A stretch of 64,000 nt of DNA from Arthrobacter cryoconiti (lineage in GTDB: Bacteria; Actinomycetota; Actinomycetes; Actinomycetales; Micrococcaceae): NCBI RefSeq assembly GCF_020905375.1, contig NZ_JAJJBU010000024.1:47489-111488 (forward strand), given 5' to 3'. The notes under the pieces are model-generated. The model did no database searches. It saw only the letters and a program-made list of their open reading frames with translations, and was not told the DNA's origin. This document shows, piece by piece, positions 45,106 to 53,900 of this stretch (position 1 is the first letter of the stretch; each line of letters starts with the position of its first letter). The position numbers and the translations under genes are program-made.

Positions 45106-46365
45106 GTGAGATCCTCAGTTGAGCCCAACCCTGCCCCTATGGGGGCCCCGGAACGGCAAGCCATCATCGACCTCCCTGCAATTTTTCATAACGTTGCCAC
45201 TTTGAAAGCCATGGCGGCCCCTGCCAAATTCATGGCGGTGGTTAAAGCCGACGGCTACGGCCATGGCATGATTCCTGTAGCCCGGACAGCGTTAGCAGCC
45301 GGAGCGAATTGGCTAGGCACGGCTCATGTCAGTGAGGCACTGAGCCTTCGTGCGGCCGGGATCGGGGCACCACTGATGGCCTGGTTGCACACGCCGTCCA
45401 CGGATTTCGGCGCCGCTGTGGCGCAGGGGATTGATTTGGGCTGTTCGGGTTGGGAACTAGACCACATCGCTGCCGCAGCCCGTGAACAGGAGCATCCTGC
45501 GCGCATCCACTTAAAGATCGACACCGGGCTGGGCCGCAACGGAAGCACCATGGCCGACTGGGACTTGTTGGTGGCGCGGGCTATTGCCTACCAAGACGAT
45601 GGTCTGCTGCGTGTGGTGGGCGTGTTTAGCCACTTGGCAGTGGCGGATGAACCTCACCGCCCCGAAACTGACGCGCAGCTCCAATGTTTCCGCGAGGCCG
45701 TGGCCATTGCTGAAGATGCCGGTGCTGATCTGCAGGTGCGCCACATTGCCAATACCCCCGCCACACTTTCGCGGCCCGACTCGCACTTTGACATGGTGCG
45801 GGTGGGGCTAGGTATCTACGGGCTTTCACCGTTCCATGACCAGTCCGCAGCTGAGCTCGGCCTGATTCCGGCCATGACATTGGTGACCCGCGTGGCCATG
45901 TGCAAGGACGTTCCGGCAGGCCAAGGAGTCTCCTACGGACTGCACTACGTGACGGATGCTCCCACGACTCTGGGCTTGATACCGCTTGGCTATGCCGACG
46001 GGGTCCCGCGGGTGGCCACGGGTGGGCCGGTCCGTGTCAACGGCATCACTTATCCCGTGGTGGGCCGGATCGCCATGGATCAGATGGTCATTGATTTAGG
46101 TCCCACCGGTCGGGATGGATTTTCTGCTGCCGAGGTTCCAGGCTCGGCACTGGGTGCTGCTGCTGTGCTGTTCGGCAACGGGCACGACGGCGGCCCCCTG
46201 GTAGAGCGCTGGGCCGAGGCTGCCGGAACCATCAACTACGAGGTGGTTACACGCATCAGCGGGCGTGTGCCGCGCACGTACATTGAACTGACCGGCGCAG
46301 CGGAAGGCTCCGGCGTTTCCGGTGCTTCTGACGGTTCTAGCGTGGGCATGGGGGTCAGCGCGTGA
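45106..46365 (+). CDS. alr: Alanine racemase
   Basis: PLP enzyme that makes D-alanine for peptidoglycan. The 419 residues contain the PLP lysine Lys47 in AVVKADGYGHG, the VSYGLHYV catalytic Tyr, and MVRVGLGIYGLSP. The C-terminus has a short Ser/Gly-rich tail. The start is GTG at 45106, with GAAGG immediately before it and TAAAAT at 45094-45099; an ATG at 45139 (MGAPERQ) is possible. It heads a tight operon with tsaE, tsaB, rimI and tsaD, as is common in this phylum. Confidence 0.94.
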   Translation: MRSSVEPNPAPMGAPERQAIIDLPAIFHNVATLKAMAAPAKFMAVVKADGYGHGMIPVARTALAAGANWLGTAHVSEALSLRAAGIGAPLMAWLHTPSTDFGAAVAQGIDLGCSGWELDHIAAAAREQEHPARIHLKIDTGLGRNGSTMADWDLLVARAIAYQDDGLLRVVGVFSHLAVADEPHRPETDAQLQCFREAVAIAEDAGADLQVRHIANTPATLSRPDSHFDMVRVGLGIYGLSPFHDQSAAELGLIPAMTLVTRVAMCKDVPAGQGVSYGLHYVTDAPTTLGLIPLGYADGVPRVATGGPVRVNGITYPVVGRIAMDQMVIDLGPTGRDGFSAAEVPGSALGAAAVLFGNGHDGGPLVERWAEAAGTINYEVVTRISGRVPRTYIELTGAAEGSGVSGASDGSSVGMGVSA

Positions 46366-46976
46366 CGATGTGGGAATTCTCTACCGCAACGGCAACAGAA
46401 ACCCAGTGCGTGGCCAAGAAGCTGGCGGCGCTACTCGAAGCCGGAGACCTGCTGATTCTTAGTGGGGAACTCGGAGCGGGCAAAACCACTTTCACGCAGG
46501 GTTTGGGTCATAGCCTGGGCGTTCGTTCGGGGATTATTTCGCCGACGTTCGTCTTGGTGCGTATTCATCCGAACTTGGTTGACGGTCCCAACCCGGGAGG
46601 CCCTGACTTGGTTCATGTGGATGCTTACCGGCTGGGTTCCCCGGGCGAGCTTGATGACATCGACTTAGAAAACACCATGGACACCTCCGTCACAGTGGTG
46701 GAATGGGGTGCGGACCGGGTGGAGCATCTGGCAGCGAGCCGGCTGGAGATCGAATTTGTCCGCTCCGTGGGTGGGTCCGGTGCGCAGGATGTTCCCTACG
46801 ACGCAGGCCTGCTTGAACATGTTGACGCTTCCGGCTTTGACGCTGATACTGACGGCGACGACGACGAACCACGGCTCCTGCGCTTGCGCGCAGTGGGCCC
46901 TAGATGGCATGGCGTTGACTTCTCCGGGCTGGGCCACGGCGTGGATTCTGGCGCCACCACGAACGGAATAGACTAA
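46362..46976 (+). CDS. tsaE: tRNA t6A synthesis ATPase TsaE, with C-terminal extension
   Basis: ATPase that works with TsaB and TsaD to place threonylcarbamoyl on tRNA A37. The 204 residues contain Walker A GELGAGKTTF (35-44), SPTFVLVRIH, HVDAYRL and VVEWGADR. The family is usually near 150-170 residues; here an acidic C-terminal stretch (GDDDEPRLLRLRAVG and following) adds about 40. Start is GTG, overlapping the alr stop. Confidence 0.92.
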   Translation: MTMWEFSTATATETQCVAKKLAALLEAGDLLILSGELGAGKTTFTQGLGHSLGVRSGIISPTFVLVRIHPNLVDGPNPGGPDLVHVDAYRLGSPGELDDIDLENTMDTSVTVVEWGADRVEHLAASRLEIEFVRSVGGSGAQDVPYDAGLLEHVDASGFDADTDGDDDEPRLLRLRAVGPRWHGVDFSGLGHGVDSGATTNGID

Positions 46977-46981
46977 AAAAC

Positions 46982-47719
46982 GTGCGAATTTTGACCATTG
47001 ACACTTCAGCCGTGGCCAGTGCCACCCTGCTGAACTTCGAGCCGAACGACCCTGTGCGGACACTTTCAGTGGTGGGGAACTTTGCCACGCAAGACACCCG
47101 CAGCCATGCCGAAGTACTGGCACCAGGGGTGAAATCACTATTCACCGACGCTGTCATAGAGGGCCCGGCCCTGGACGCTGTGGTGGTAGGCGTGGGTCCG
47201 GGTCCGTTCACCGGATTGCGTTCAGGCATTGCCATGGCCCGCACTCTAGCCTTCGTCTGGGACGTGCCCTTGTATGGACTGATGAGCCTTGAAGCCTTGG
47301 CGCAGCAAGTCTTTGACACCCCTCGGCATGGGCTTGACGGCCGGGCACTGGGTCCTGTGGCCATGGGTGACTTTGTGGTCGCCACGGACGCGCGCCGCAA
47401 AGAGGTCTACTGGGCCAGATTCAGCGCCGCGGCCCAGCTCATGGACGGTCCCCACGTTGGCCCGCCCACGGACATCAGCGACATCCAAGTGTTCGGTGCC
47501 GGTGCCGGGTTGTACCGCGAACAGCTGGAGCAGACCGGATGTGAGGTGTACTCGGTGCTCGCCGACGTGCAGCCCACTGCTTTGGCGCTTGGGCGGGCGG
47601 CGATCCGACGAATTTCAGTCGCCGGATCGCTAGAGGCTGCTGGTTTGCTCGACACCACACCTTTGTACCTTCGTGAATCAGATGCCAAGGTACCTGGGCC
47701 CAGGAAGCGGGCGCTGTGA
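46982..47719 (+). CDS. tsaB: tRNA t6A synthesis protein TsaB
   Basis: Non-catalytic ASKHA partner of TsaD. The 245 residues have ILTIDTSAVASATLL, AVVVGVGPGPFTGLRSGIA and DARRKEVYWARF. The start is GTG five bases after tsaE. It overlaps rimI by four bases. Confidence 0.92.
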   Translation: MRILTIDTSAVASATLLNFEPNDPVRTLSVVGNFATQDTRSHAEVLAPGVKSLFTDAVIEGPALDAVVVGVGPGPFTGLRSGIAMARTLAFVWDVPLYGLMSLEALAQQVFDTPRHGLDGRALGPVAMGDFVVATDARRKEVYWARFSAAAQLMDGPHVGPPTDISDIQVFGAGAGLYREQLEQTGCEVYSVLADVQPTALALGRAAIRRISVAGSLEAAGLLDTTPLYLRESDAKVPGPRKRAL

Positions 47720-48219
47720 AAGCGGACGTTGTGCTGCGCGATATGACGGACGCCGATGTGGACGCCGTCACGGTCATGGACCAGCAACTCTTCAGCATTG
47801 ATTGTTGGCCTCGCAGCATGTTTGTCGCAGAACTTCGCGAACCTGCCACCCGGCGGTACATCATCGCGGAGGTTCGTGACGGGTTTGGAGAGACAAAAAC
47901 AGCAGGTTACGCCGGGCTTATGTGCCTGCCACCAACGGGGGACATCCAAACTATCGGTGTCTTACCCGAATTTGAGGGTCGTGGAATTGCCCGAGCCATG
48001 CTGGATGAACTAATTGCCGAGGCAGTGCGACGGGGTGCCATGGACATCATGCTTGAGGTTAGCTCTACAAATCCCCGGGCGCAGGAGCTCTACCGGCGCT
48101 ACGGCTTTGAACACATCCACACCCGGCCCAGGTACTACAGGGACGGTTCGGATGGGCTGATCATGCGCCTGATACTGCCAGAAATTAGTGCACACTCAAC
48201 CCAGGAGGATCCTTCATGA
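47716..48219 (+). CDS. rimI: Ribosomal-protein-alanine N-acetyltransferase RimI-like
   Basis: GNAT acetyltransferase, expected to acetylate protein N-termini such as that of S18. The 167 residues contain the acetyl-CoA site [14 protein letters not shown] near residues 90-103 and the C-terminal [17 protein letters not shown]. The start is GTG overlapping tsaB and the stop overlaps tsaD, so the product level is tied to t6A genes. The true substrate is not shown by sequence. Confidence 0.88.
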   Translation: MKADVVLRDMTDADVDAVTVMDQQLFSIDCWPRSMFVAELREPATRRYIIAEVRDGFGETKTAGYAGLMCLPPTGDIQTIGVLPEFEGRGIARAMLDELIAEAVRRGAMDIMLEVSSTNPRAQELYRRYGFEHIHTRPRYYRDGSDGLIMRLILPEISAHSTQEDPS

Positions 48220-49310
48220 GCCAGACAGATCCACTGATTTTGGGTATTGAATCGTCCTGTGATGAAACAGGTGTGGGACTGGTGCGCGGAACGCAGTTGC
48301 TCACTAACACCGTTTCCTCTTCCATGGAAGAGCACATCCGTTTTGGTGGGGTGATCCCGGAGATTGCCTCCCGCGCGCACTTGGAGGCGTTTGTGCCTAC
48401 CTTGCGCCAGGCTTTGGCGGACGCCGGAGTGTCCCTCGAGGACGTGGACGCGATCGCTGTCACCAGCGGTCCGGGGCTAGCAGGGGCACTGATGGTGGGT
48501 GTGAGTGCGGCAAAGGCGTTGGCTCTTGCCACCGGTAAACCGCTGTACGCCATCAATCATCTGGTGGCCCATGTGGGGGTCGGACTCTTGGAAAATTCGA
48601 TGGCCGTGCGGAGCCCGGGCGAGGGCCTGCCGGAAAATCTCGGCGCACTCCTGGTGTCAGGGGGCCACACCGAAATTCTGCGAGTACGCAGCATGGCCGA
48701 GGACGTGGAACTACTCGGATCCACGATCGACGACGCCGCTGGGGAAGCCTTCGATAAGGTAGCCCGGGTGTTGGGACTGAATTATCCAGGCGGCCCTGCG
48801 ATCGACAAACTAGCCAAGGAAGGGAACGCCAAGGCCATTCGTTTCCCGCGCGGGCTCAGTGCACCAAAATACATGGGCGCCGCTAATGAACCCGGTCCGC
48901 ACCGCTATGATTTCTCTTTCTCAGGATTAAAGACCGCAGTGGCGCGCTGTGTGGAAGGGTACGAGGCGCGTGGCGAGAACGTACCCGTGGCTGACATTGC
49001 GGCCTCTTTTCAAGAAGCCGCTGTGGACGTCATCACGGCCAAGGCTGTCCTGGCGTGCAAAGAAAAAGGGATGACCACTCTTCTCCTAGGCGGTGGGGTG
49101 GCTGCCAACTCCAGACTGCGTGAATTGGCGCAGCAGCGTTGCGCGGGCGCGAATATCACGCTGCTCGTCCCAAAAATGAGCCTGTGCACCGACAACGGCG
49201 CCATGGTGGCAGCGCTCGGCGCCCAACTGGTCATGAACGGCGTCTCACCCAGCGATCTAGCTTTCGCCCCCGACTCCTCTATGCCGGTGAGCAGTATCAG
49301 CCTCGCTTGA
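48216..49310 (+). CDS. tsaD: tRNA N6-adenosine threonylcarbamoyltransferase
   Basis: Catalytic subunit of the t6A pathway. The 364 residues have [14 protein letters not shown], the metal ligands His115 and His119 (NHLVAHVGV), [23 protein letters not shown], and the C-terminal [15 protein letters not shown] overlaps the rimI stop; AGGAGGATCC lies upstream. The last 14 bases overlap the end of the convergent permease gene. Confidence 0.95.
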   Translation: MSQTDPLILGIESSCDETGVGLVRGTQLLTNTVSSSMEEHIRFGGVIPEIASRAHLEAFVPTLRQALADAGVSLEDVDAIAVTSGPGLAGALMVGVSAAKALALATGKPLYAINHLVAHVGVGLLENSMAVRSPGEGLPENLGALLVSGGHTEILRVRSMAEDVELLGSTIDDAAGEAFDKVARVLGLNYPGGPAIDKLAKEGNAKAIRFPRGLSAPKYMGAANEPGPHRYDFSFSGLKTAVARCVEGYEARGENVPVADIAASFQEAAVDVITAKAVLACKEKGMTTLLLGGGVAANSRLRELAQQRCAGANITLLVPKMSLCTDNGAMVAALGAQLVMNGVSPSDLAFAPDSSMPVSSISLA

Positions 49311-50559
49311 TTGTGAAACGGTAGGCGATGCCCACCGCGAACATGATGACGCCGGCCAGAACGGCTTCCGGGGGCAGCGTTACCATCAGGACAACGCAGG
49401 CCGCGGCGCCGAGGAACTGAAGGAACCGTGGGTACCGTCGATCCAGACCGGTTTGTGTCAGCGCCGAAAGGTTGGCGATGAGGTAGTAGACGAGCACTCC
49501 GAAGGAGGAAAAGCCGATTGCTCCCCGGAGGTCAACAAATGCGATGATCAAGCACACTGCGCCGCCCACTACTAACTCTGCCCGATGCGGGACCCTGTAC
49601 TTGGGGTGTATGGCCGCCAACCAGCGAGGTAGGTCCCCTTCCGTTGCCATGGCAAGGGATGTTCGCCCGAGGCCTGCAATGAGAGCCAGCAGCGCGCCCA
49701 GCGACGCCAATGCGGCACCGATGCGCACCAAGGGACTGGCCCACTCCCAGGGTCCGGACGCTACGGCCGCGGCGAGTGGGGTCGGGGAGGAGGCAACGGC
49801 GTCGGGCCCCAAAACTGCCAGCAACGTCACGGCCACGCACGCGTACACGAGGGCGGCAATGGCCAGTGCCAGCAGAATGGCTCGTGGGATGGTCCGCCGA
49901 GGATCCCTGACTTCCCCACCCATGGTGGCAATCCGGGCGTAGCCGGCGAACGCGAAGAACAGCAGTCCAGCAGATTGCAGAATCCCATAGAAACCGTGAG
50001 AAAGCAGCCCATCGCCTAACAGTCTCTGCACGTTAGCGTTCGATTCCCCAGCGGGGACGCTGGCCCACGCAGCTGCCGTGGAAAGCGCCAAGGCAATAAG
50101 CACGGCCGTCACGAGGATGCGCCCGAGCATGGCCGTCCGGGTCACGCCATGGTAATTCACCGCCACCAAGAGGACGACGGCGCCAATCGCCACCGGGCGC
50201 TCCCATCCGGGTGGGGCCGCGTAAGCTGCAAATGTTATGGCCATGGCGGCGCTGCTGGCCGTCTTTCCTACGACGAATCCCCAGCCGGCCAGAAAGCCAG
50301 ACCACGGGCCAAGCCGTTTTCTTCCGTACACATAGGTTCCGCCAGAGTCGGGATAGGCGGCGGCAAGCTGAGCGCTGGAGCTTGCGTTGCAATAGGCCAC
50401 CACTGCGGCAATCAACAGTCCTAGAAGGAGCCCGGATCCAGCGGCGCGGGCGGCAGGGGTGAAAGCAGCAAAGACGCCCGCACCGATCATTGAGCCAAGC
50501 CCGATCATCACGGCATCGACTGTTCCGAGGCGCCGAGCAAGCCCAGGAGCGTTAGTCAT
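49297..50559 (-). CDS. APC-family amino-acid permease
   Basis: Predicted secondary transporter of amino acids or related compounds. From ATG 50559 it has 420 residues with 11-12 hydrophobic segments. The first has the APC signature [20 protein letters not shown], the next [21 protein letters not shown] longer reading to 50622 adds 21 residues with many Thr and lacks a ribosome site. Substrate is unknown. It stands alone on the minus strand and converges on tsaD. Confidence 0.82.
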   Translation of the reverse strand: MTNAPGLARRLGTVDAVMIGLGSMIGAGVFAAFTPAARAAGSGLLLGLLIAAVVAYCNASSSAQLAAAYPDSGGTYVYGRKRLGPWSGFLAGWGFVVGKTASSAAMAITFAAYAAPPGWERPVAIGAVVLLVAVNYHGVTRTAMLGRILVTAVLIALALSTAAAWASVPAGESNANVQRLLGDGLLSHGFYGILQSAGLLFFAFAGYARIATMGGEVRDPRRTIPRAILLALAIAALVYACVAVTLLAVLGPDAVASSPTPLAAAVASGPWEWASPLVRIGAALASLGALLALIAGLGRTSLAMATEGDLPRWLAAIHPKYRVPHRAELVVGGAVCLIIAFVDLRGAIGFSSFGVLVYYLIANLSALTQTGLDRRYPRFLQFLGAAACVVLMVTLPPEAVLAGVIMFAVGIAYRFTIKRG

Positions 50560-50670
50560 GAGAACAGTTTTCCCTTGCGTGGTAGTGGTCGTTGACAAAG
50601 AGTAGCGATATGAGGTGAACATAACGTAAACGTCCGCCTATTTAAGCGTCAACAATCAAGGAGCTGGCGG

Positions 50671-51648
50671 TTAGCGGGCCTTAGGCAGAGTGAGGATCAT
50701 GGTGGTCCCGTGTGGCCCGGTCGAACTGATCTCAATGGTGCCACCCGCTGCGACAGCAATCTCCCGCACTAGCGCGAGCCCCAGACCATAGCTGCGTCGT
50801 CCGCCCTCGGAGGGCTCTGTAGTGTGGGCAAATCTATCGAACACCCGGGTGCGGTCGATCCCGGAGATCCCGGTGCCGGTGTCAGTGACAGAAATCAAAG
50901 CGGTGTGACCAGCTTTGCCGGTGGAGACGGTGATGCTCCCCCCGCGGGGTGTGTGGTTGAGTGCGTTGTCCACTAGCCCTAACACGGCCCGGCGCAGGCT
51001 GTTAGAGAGGATGCGAGCCGGCGGTGCGCCGTTATGGACGCTTTCGAGCCGGATACCGAGGGAGGACGCCATGTCGCCTAAATCTGCCAGGACGTCCTCG
51101 ACGACGGCGGCAATGTCCACCGGTTCGGCAGGAGCACCGCCGCCTCCCGTGGCAGCGAGCAACAGCTCCTGGACAGTGGCGGAGAGAGCGGCCGTGTCAA
51201 CGCGAATTTGTCCTAGAAGCCGTGCTGCGTCAGTCTCGGGGTCCACTTTGTGCTGTGCGAGCTGGACCCGGGCATCGAGGATGGTTAGCGGCGTGCGCAA
51301 CTCGTGGCTGGCGTCCTGGACGAAGCGTCGCTGCAACTCCAACGCTTGACCGAGGGGGCGGATAGCGCTGCGGGCGCTCAACCAACCGATGGCTCCCGCT
51401 GCCACGATTCCGGCAAAACCGGCAACAACCATGGCCTTCAGCATGTCGTTGGACTCGACGTAAACGCGAGTTGACGTGTCCGTGGCTGAAACATCAGGGT
51501 GGTGGGAGAGATAAAGCATGTAAATGGCGGCTGCGATGATGACGGCTATGACCATGAGAGCAATGGCGGCGGCAATGCGGATTGCCACGGTAATGGCCGC
51601 GCGGCGCAGTTGAGGTGTATCCGCATGGGGTGCGCTGGAACTACTCAT
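50671..51648 (-). CDS. Sensor histidine kinase
   Basis: Membrane sensor that phosphorylates the adjacent regulator. The 325 residues have two membrane segments (about 17-47 and 72-92) with a loop of only some 25 residues outside, so it may sense membrane state or a partner protein. The dimerisation box ASHELRTPL carries His115; N box VDNALNH, G1 DTGTGIS and G2 GRRSYGLGLALV follow. HAMP-like residues lie between TM2 and His115. The start overlaps the regulator stop. It is last in the PAP2-dedA operon. Confidence 0.9.
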   Translation of the reverse strand: MSSSSAPHADTPQLRRAAITVAIRIAAAIALMVIAVIIAAAIYMLYLSHHPDVSATDTSTRVYVESNDMLKAMVVAGFAGIVAAGAIGWLSARSAIRPLGQALELQRRFVQDASHELRTPLTILDARVQLAQHKVDPETDAARLLGQIRVDTAALSATVQELLLAATGGGGAPAEPVDIAAVVEDVLADLGDMASSLGIRLESVHNGAPPARILSNSLRRAVLGLVDNALNHTPRGGSITVSTGKAGHTALISVTDTGTGISGIDRTRVFDRFAHTTEPSEGGRRSYGLGLALVREIAVAAGGTIEISSTGPHGTTMILTLPKAR

Positions 51649-52316
51649 GAGTCATCGCCAATCTGATAACCGAGCCCGTGGACTGTGCGGATGAGGGCTT
51701 TGTCCACCTTCCGACGCAGGTAGTGGACGTAAGTGTCAATTACTCCAGGAGAATCACCGGGGTGGAAGAGAGCCTCGACGAGCTCGGGTCGGGTGAACAC
51801 GCGGGAAGGATTTCCGGCCAGCAGTGCCAGCAGTTCGCTCTCCTTGGCGGTGAGGTCGACATGGTTCCCATACTGGGATCGCAGCTTTCTGCTCACCGGA
51901 TCCAGCACCCACGTGCCAATCTCCAGAAGTGCCGGTGTGGAGCCGAAGTTGCGTGTGATGGCGCGCAGCCGTGCCTTGAGTTCACCGGCGTCGAAGGGCT
52001 TACTCATGTAGTCATTGGCGCCGGCGTCCAGTCCGTCGATCTTTTCAGCTGTGCTGCCCAGGGCCGTGAGGATCAGAGCCGGGGTGCCTACGCCGTTGCT
52101 GCGCAATGCCCGAACAAGCGCGAGTCCATCCATGACCGGGAGCCCGCGATCGATCACTAGGACATCCCATGTGCCGGTCAGGGCTAGATGCAGGCCCTTC
52201 TGACCATCAGCGGCGAGCTGGACGTAGTAGTCGCCAGCTAGCAGTTCTGCGATCAGCGGACCCAACACGGCGTCGTCCTCTATGAGGAGTAGTCGTGGCA
52301 GTTCAGAGTTGGGCAT
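51645..52316 (-). CDS. OmpR-family response regulator
   Basis: DNA-binding partner of the kinase. It has 223 residues from ATG 52316, chosen for GAGGA five bases upstream. The receiver domain shows LLIEDD, phospho-acceptor Asp56 in LVIDRGLP, and YMSKPF; the C-terminal winged helix has LTAKESELLALLAGNPSRVF and VHGLGYQIG. Its start lies within the end of dedA, so the two are translationally coupled. An 11-bp-period direct repeat upstream of the operon is a candidate binding site. Confidence 0.91.
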   Translation of the reverse strand: MPNSELPRLLLIEDDAVLGPLIAELLAGDYYVQLAADGQKGLHLALTGTWDVLVIDRGLPVMDGLALVRALRSNGVGTPALILTALGSTAEKIDGLDAGANDYMSKPFDAGELKARLRAITRNFGSTPALLEIGTWVLDPVSRKLRSQYGNHVDLTAKESELLALLAGNPSRVFTRPELVEALFHPGDSPGVIDTYVHYLRRKVDKALIRTVHGLGYQIGDDS

Positions 52317-52998
52317 GGTCCTCATTGTCCAGCGTTACCGGCATCGGCGCACTAGTTGACGCGCGGCGGCGACGAAGAATGCTGATGGCACCAGGCAGAA
52401 CGGACAGTAAGACCAGAACGACGGCAATCACGTCAATGTTTTTTGCGACTATCTCAAAGTGGCCCAGCCACGTGCCCAACAGCACTACAGAGCTGGCCCA
52501 ACCGAGGGCACCGACAACGTTCCACAGCGTGAACTTTTTGTGGTCGTAGTGCGCGATCCCGGCCACGAGAGGCGCATAAGTGCGCACAATCGGCACGAAC
52601 CGGGACAGCACCACTGCCCAGCCCCCTCGACGGGCAAAGAACTGTTCTGTTTCCACCAAATATCTTGTTTTGAGAACACGGGCATCGTCCTTGAACCAGC
52701 GCCGTCCAAACTTCCGCCCAAGGAGATAGCCTACCTGGTCTCCAGCTATAGCAGCCAGCGCAACGACGCCGATCAGCACCGGCAACGGCAGCCCAAGCTG
52801 TTGATGGAGCAACCCCGCGGTGAATAACAACGAATCGCCCGGCAGGAAGGGGAACAGCACACCGGATTCGATGAAGATGATGAGTGCGACGACGGCCAGC
52901 GTGGCGGGCCCGAGCCCGCCCAGTAACGCTGTGGGGTCTAACGAGGAGAGGAGCCCTGTGGGGACGGTTGCAGGGAGAACCAAAGTCGGAAAAGTCAT
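52303..52998 (-). CDS. DedA-family membrane protein
   Basis: DedA-family proteins are now known as polyprenyl-phosphate flippases in some bacteria. The 231 residues contain five or so membrane segments, with the family sites ESGVLFPFLPGDSLLFTAG near residue 42 and RFVPIVRTYAPLVAG near residue 142. ATG 52998 overlaps the PAP2 stop (ATGA); the longer reading to 53211 overlaps PAP2 in another frame. With a PAP2 phosphatase just upstream, a role in recycling undecaprenyl phosphate is likely by inference. Confidence 0.88.
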   Translation of the reverse strand: MTFPTLVLPATVPTGLLSSLDPTALLGGLGPATLAVVALIIFIESGVLFPFLPGDSLLFTAGLLHQQLGLPLPVLIGVVALAAIAGDQVGYLLGRKFGRRWFKDDARVLKTRYLVETEQFFARRGGWAVVLSRFVPIVRTYAPLVAGIAHYDHKKFTLWNVVGALGWASSVVLLGTWLGHFEIVAKNIDVIAVVLVLLSVLPGAISILRRRRASTSAPMPVTLDNEDHAQL

Positions 52999-53849
52999 TG
53001 ATTTGCGCTCCGATCTTCTGAAACTGTGGGGGCCAGAGGGCCGAACCTGCCCAGAAGCGGGACTCGGGGCAGTACCCGTCGTTGATATTGGTTCCACACG
53101 GCGGCGAACAGCACCACAGCGGCGCTCGCAGCGAGAAGTGACGCAACGACGTCGCTGGGATAGTGAACGCCGATGTACAGCCTGGACCAGGCGATCACCA
53201 GCGGAATGCAAATCCCAAGAATGGCGGTGATCCGCGCCCAGCGGGTTTTCCTGGCGAGAAACCAGAAGGCCCAGGCTAATCCAACGGCCAGTGCCACATG
53301 GCCGCTGGGAAAGCTGTTGGATCCGGTTTCGGGGGCAAGTGGGTTGAAGAGCAAAGCCGGGTCGGGACGGGGACGCGCGATCACGGCCTTGAAGAACTGG
53401 CTAGAGAGCCACCCTGACGCCGCCACCGCCCCAAATGCCACTGCGTTCACGGGGGACTTGCGCACAATGAGCAAGAACAAACTCACGGCGGCAATGATCA
53501 GCACACCGCCTGCAGGAGAAAAAATAGTGCCAATGGAGAGAGCCACGACGTTGAAGATGCCGTCGTGATGGCGGCTAAGATCTTGATCCAAAGTGAACTC
53601 GTCGGTGGTGAATCGTGCGCTGTTGATAGCGTAAAAGCCCAACGCGAGCACGATCAAAGACAAGGAGAGCACCCACAGACCCCATAGCCGTGGCTGTGGG
53701 AGAACCTGGAGCCGGGTCTGGAGCGCGGACACTTCGTGTGGCTGCGGTCCGGGCCCTGTTCTATGGGTGCTGCGCGAAGGCAGTGAATGGCTCAATGAAT
53801 TCTCCAAAGCATGGTGGATGGACAAGCGGCCCGGAGACCTTTCTTCCAC
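52995..53849 (-). CDS. PAP2-superfamily phosphatase
   Basis: Membrane phosphatase, possibly of undecaprenyl pyrophosphate. From the GTG at 53849 it would be 284 residues; starts further in are possible because no ribosome site is seen. Motifs of the lipid phosphatase fold are complete: K154 then ARPRP (158-162), FPSGH (180-184) and SRLYIGVHYPSD (222-233) with His229 and Asp233. Six membrane segments follow a Ser/Pro-rich head. It is first in a four-gene operon with dedA, regulator and kinase. Confidence 0.85.
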   Translation of the reverse strand: MEERSPGRLSIHHALENSLSHSLPSRSTHRTGPGPQPHEVSALQTRLQVLPQPRLWGLWVLSLSLIVLALGFYAINSARFTTDEFTLDQDLSRHHDGIFNVVALSIGTIFSPAGGVLIIAAVSLFLLIVRKSPVNAVAFGAVAASGWLSSQFFKAVIARPRPDPALLFNPLAPETGSNSFPSGHVALAVGLAWAFWFLARKTRWARITAILGICIPLVIAWSRLYIGVHYPSDVVASLLAASAAVVLFAAVWNQYQRRVLPRVPLLGRFGPLAPTVSEDRSANQ

Positions 53850-53861
53850 TGTGCCGTGTGT

Positions 53862-53884
53862 AGTCTAAGAATTCGCTAAGAATT
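53862..53884 (-). promoter_or_regulatory. Direct-repeat site and -10 box upstream of the PAP2 operon
   Basis: CTAAGAATT occurs at 53865-53873 and 53876-53884, an 11-bp period typical of OmpR-family boxes. On the minus strand TAGACT (53867 to 53862) follows as a possible -10. The site lies 13 bases upstream of the GTG, so an activated promoter close to the gene is plausible. Confidence 0.45.
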
Positions 53885-53900
53885 TCCTTGAGAGCTGTTG

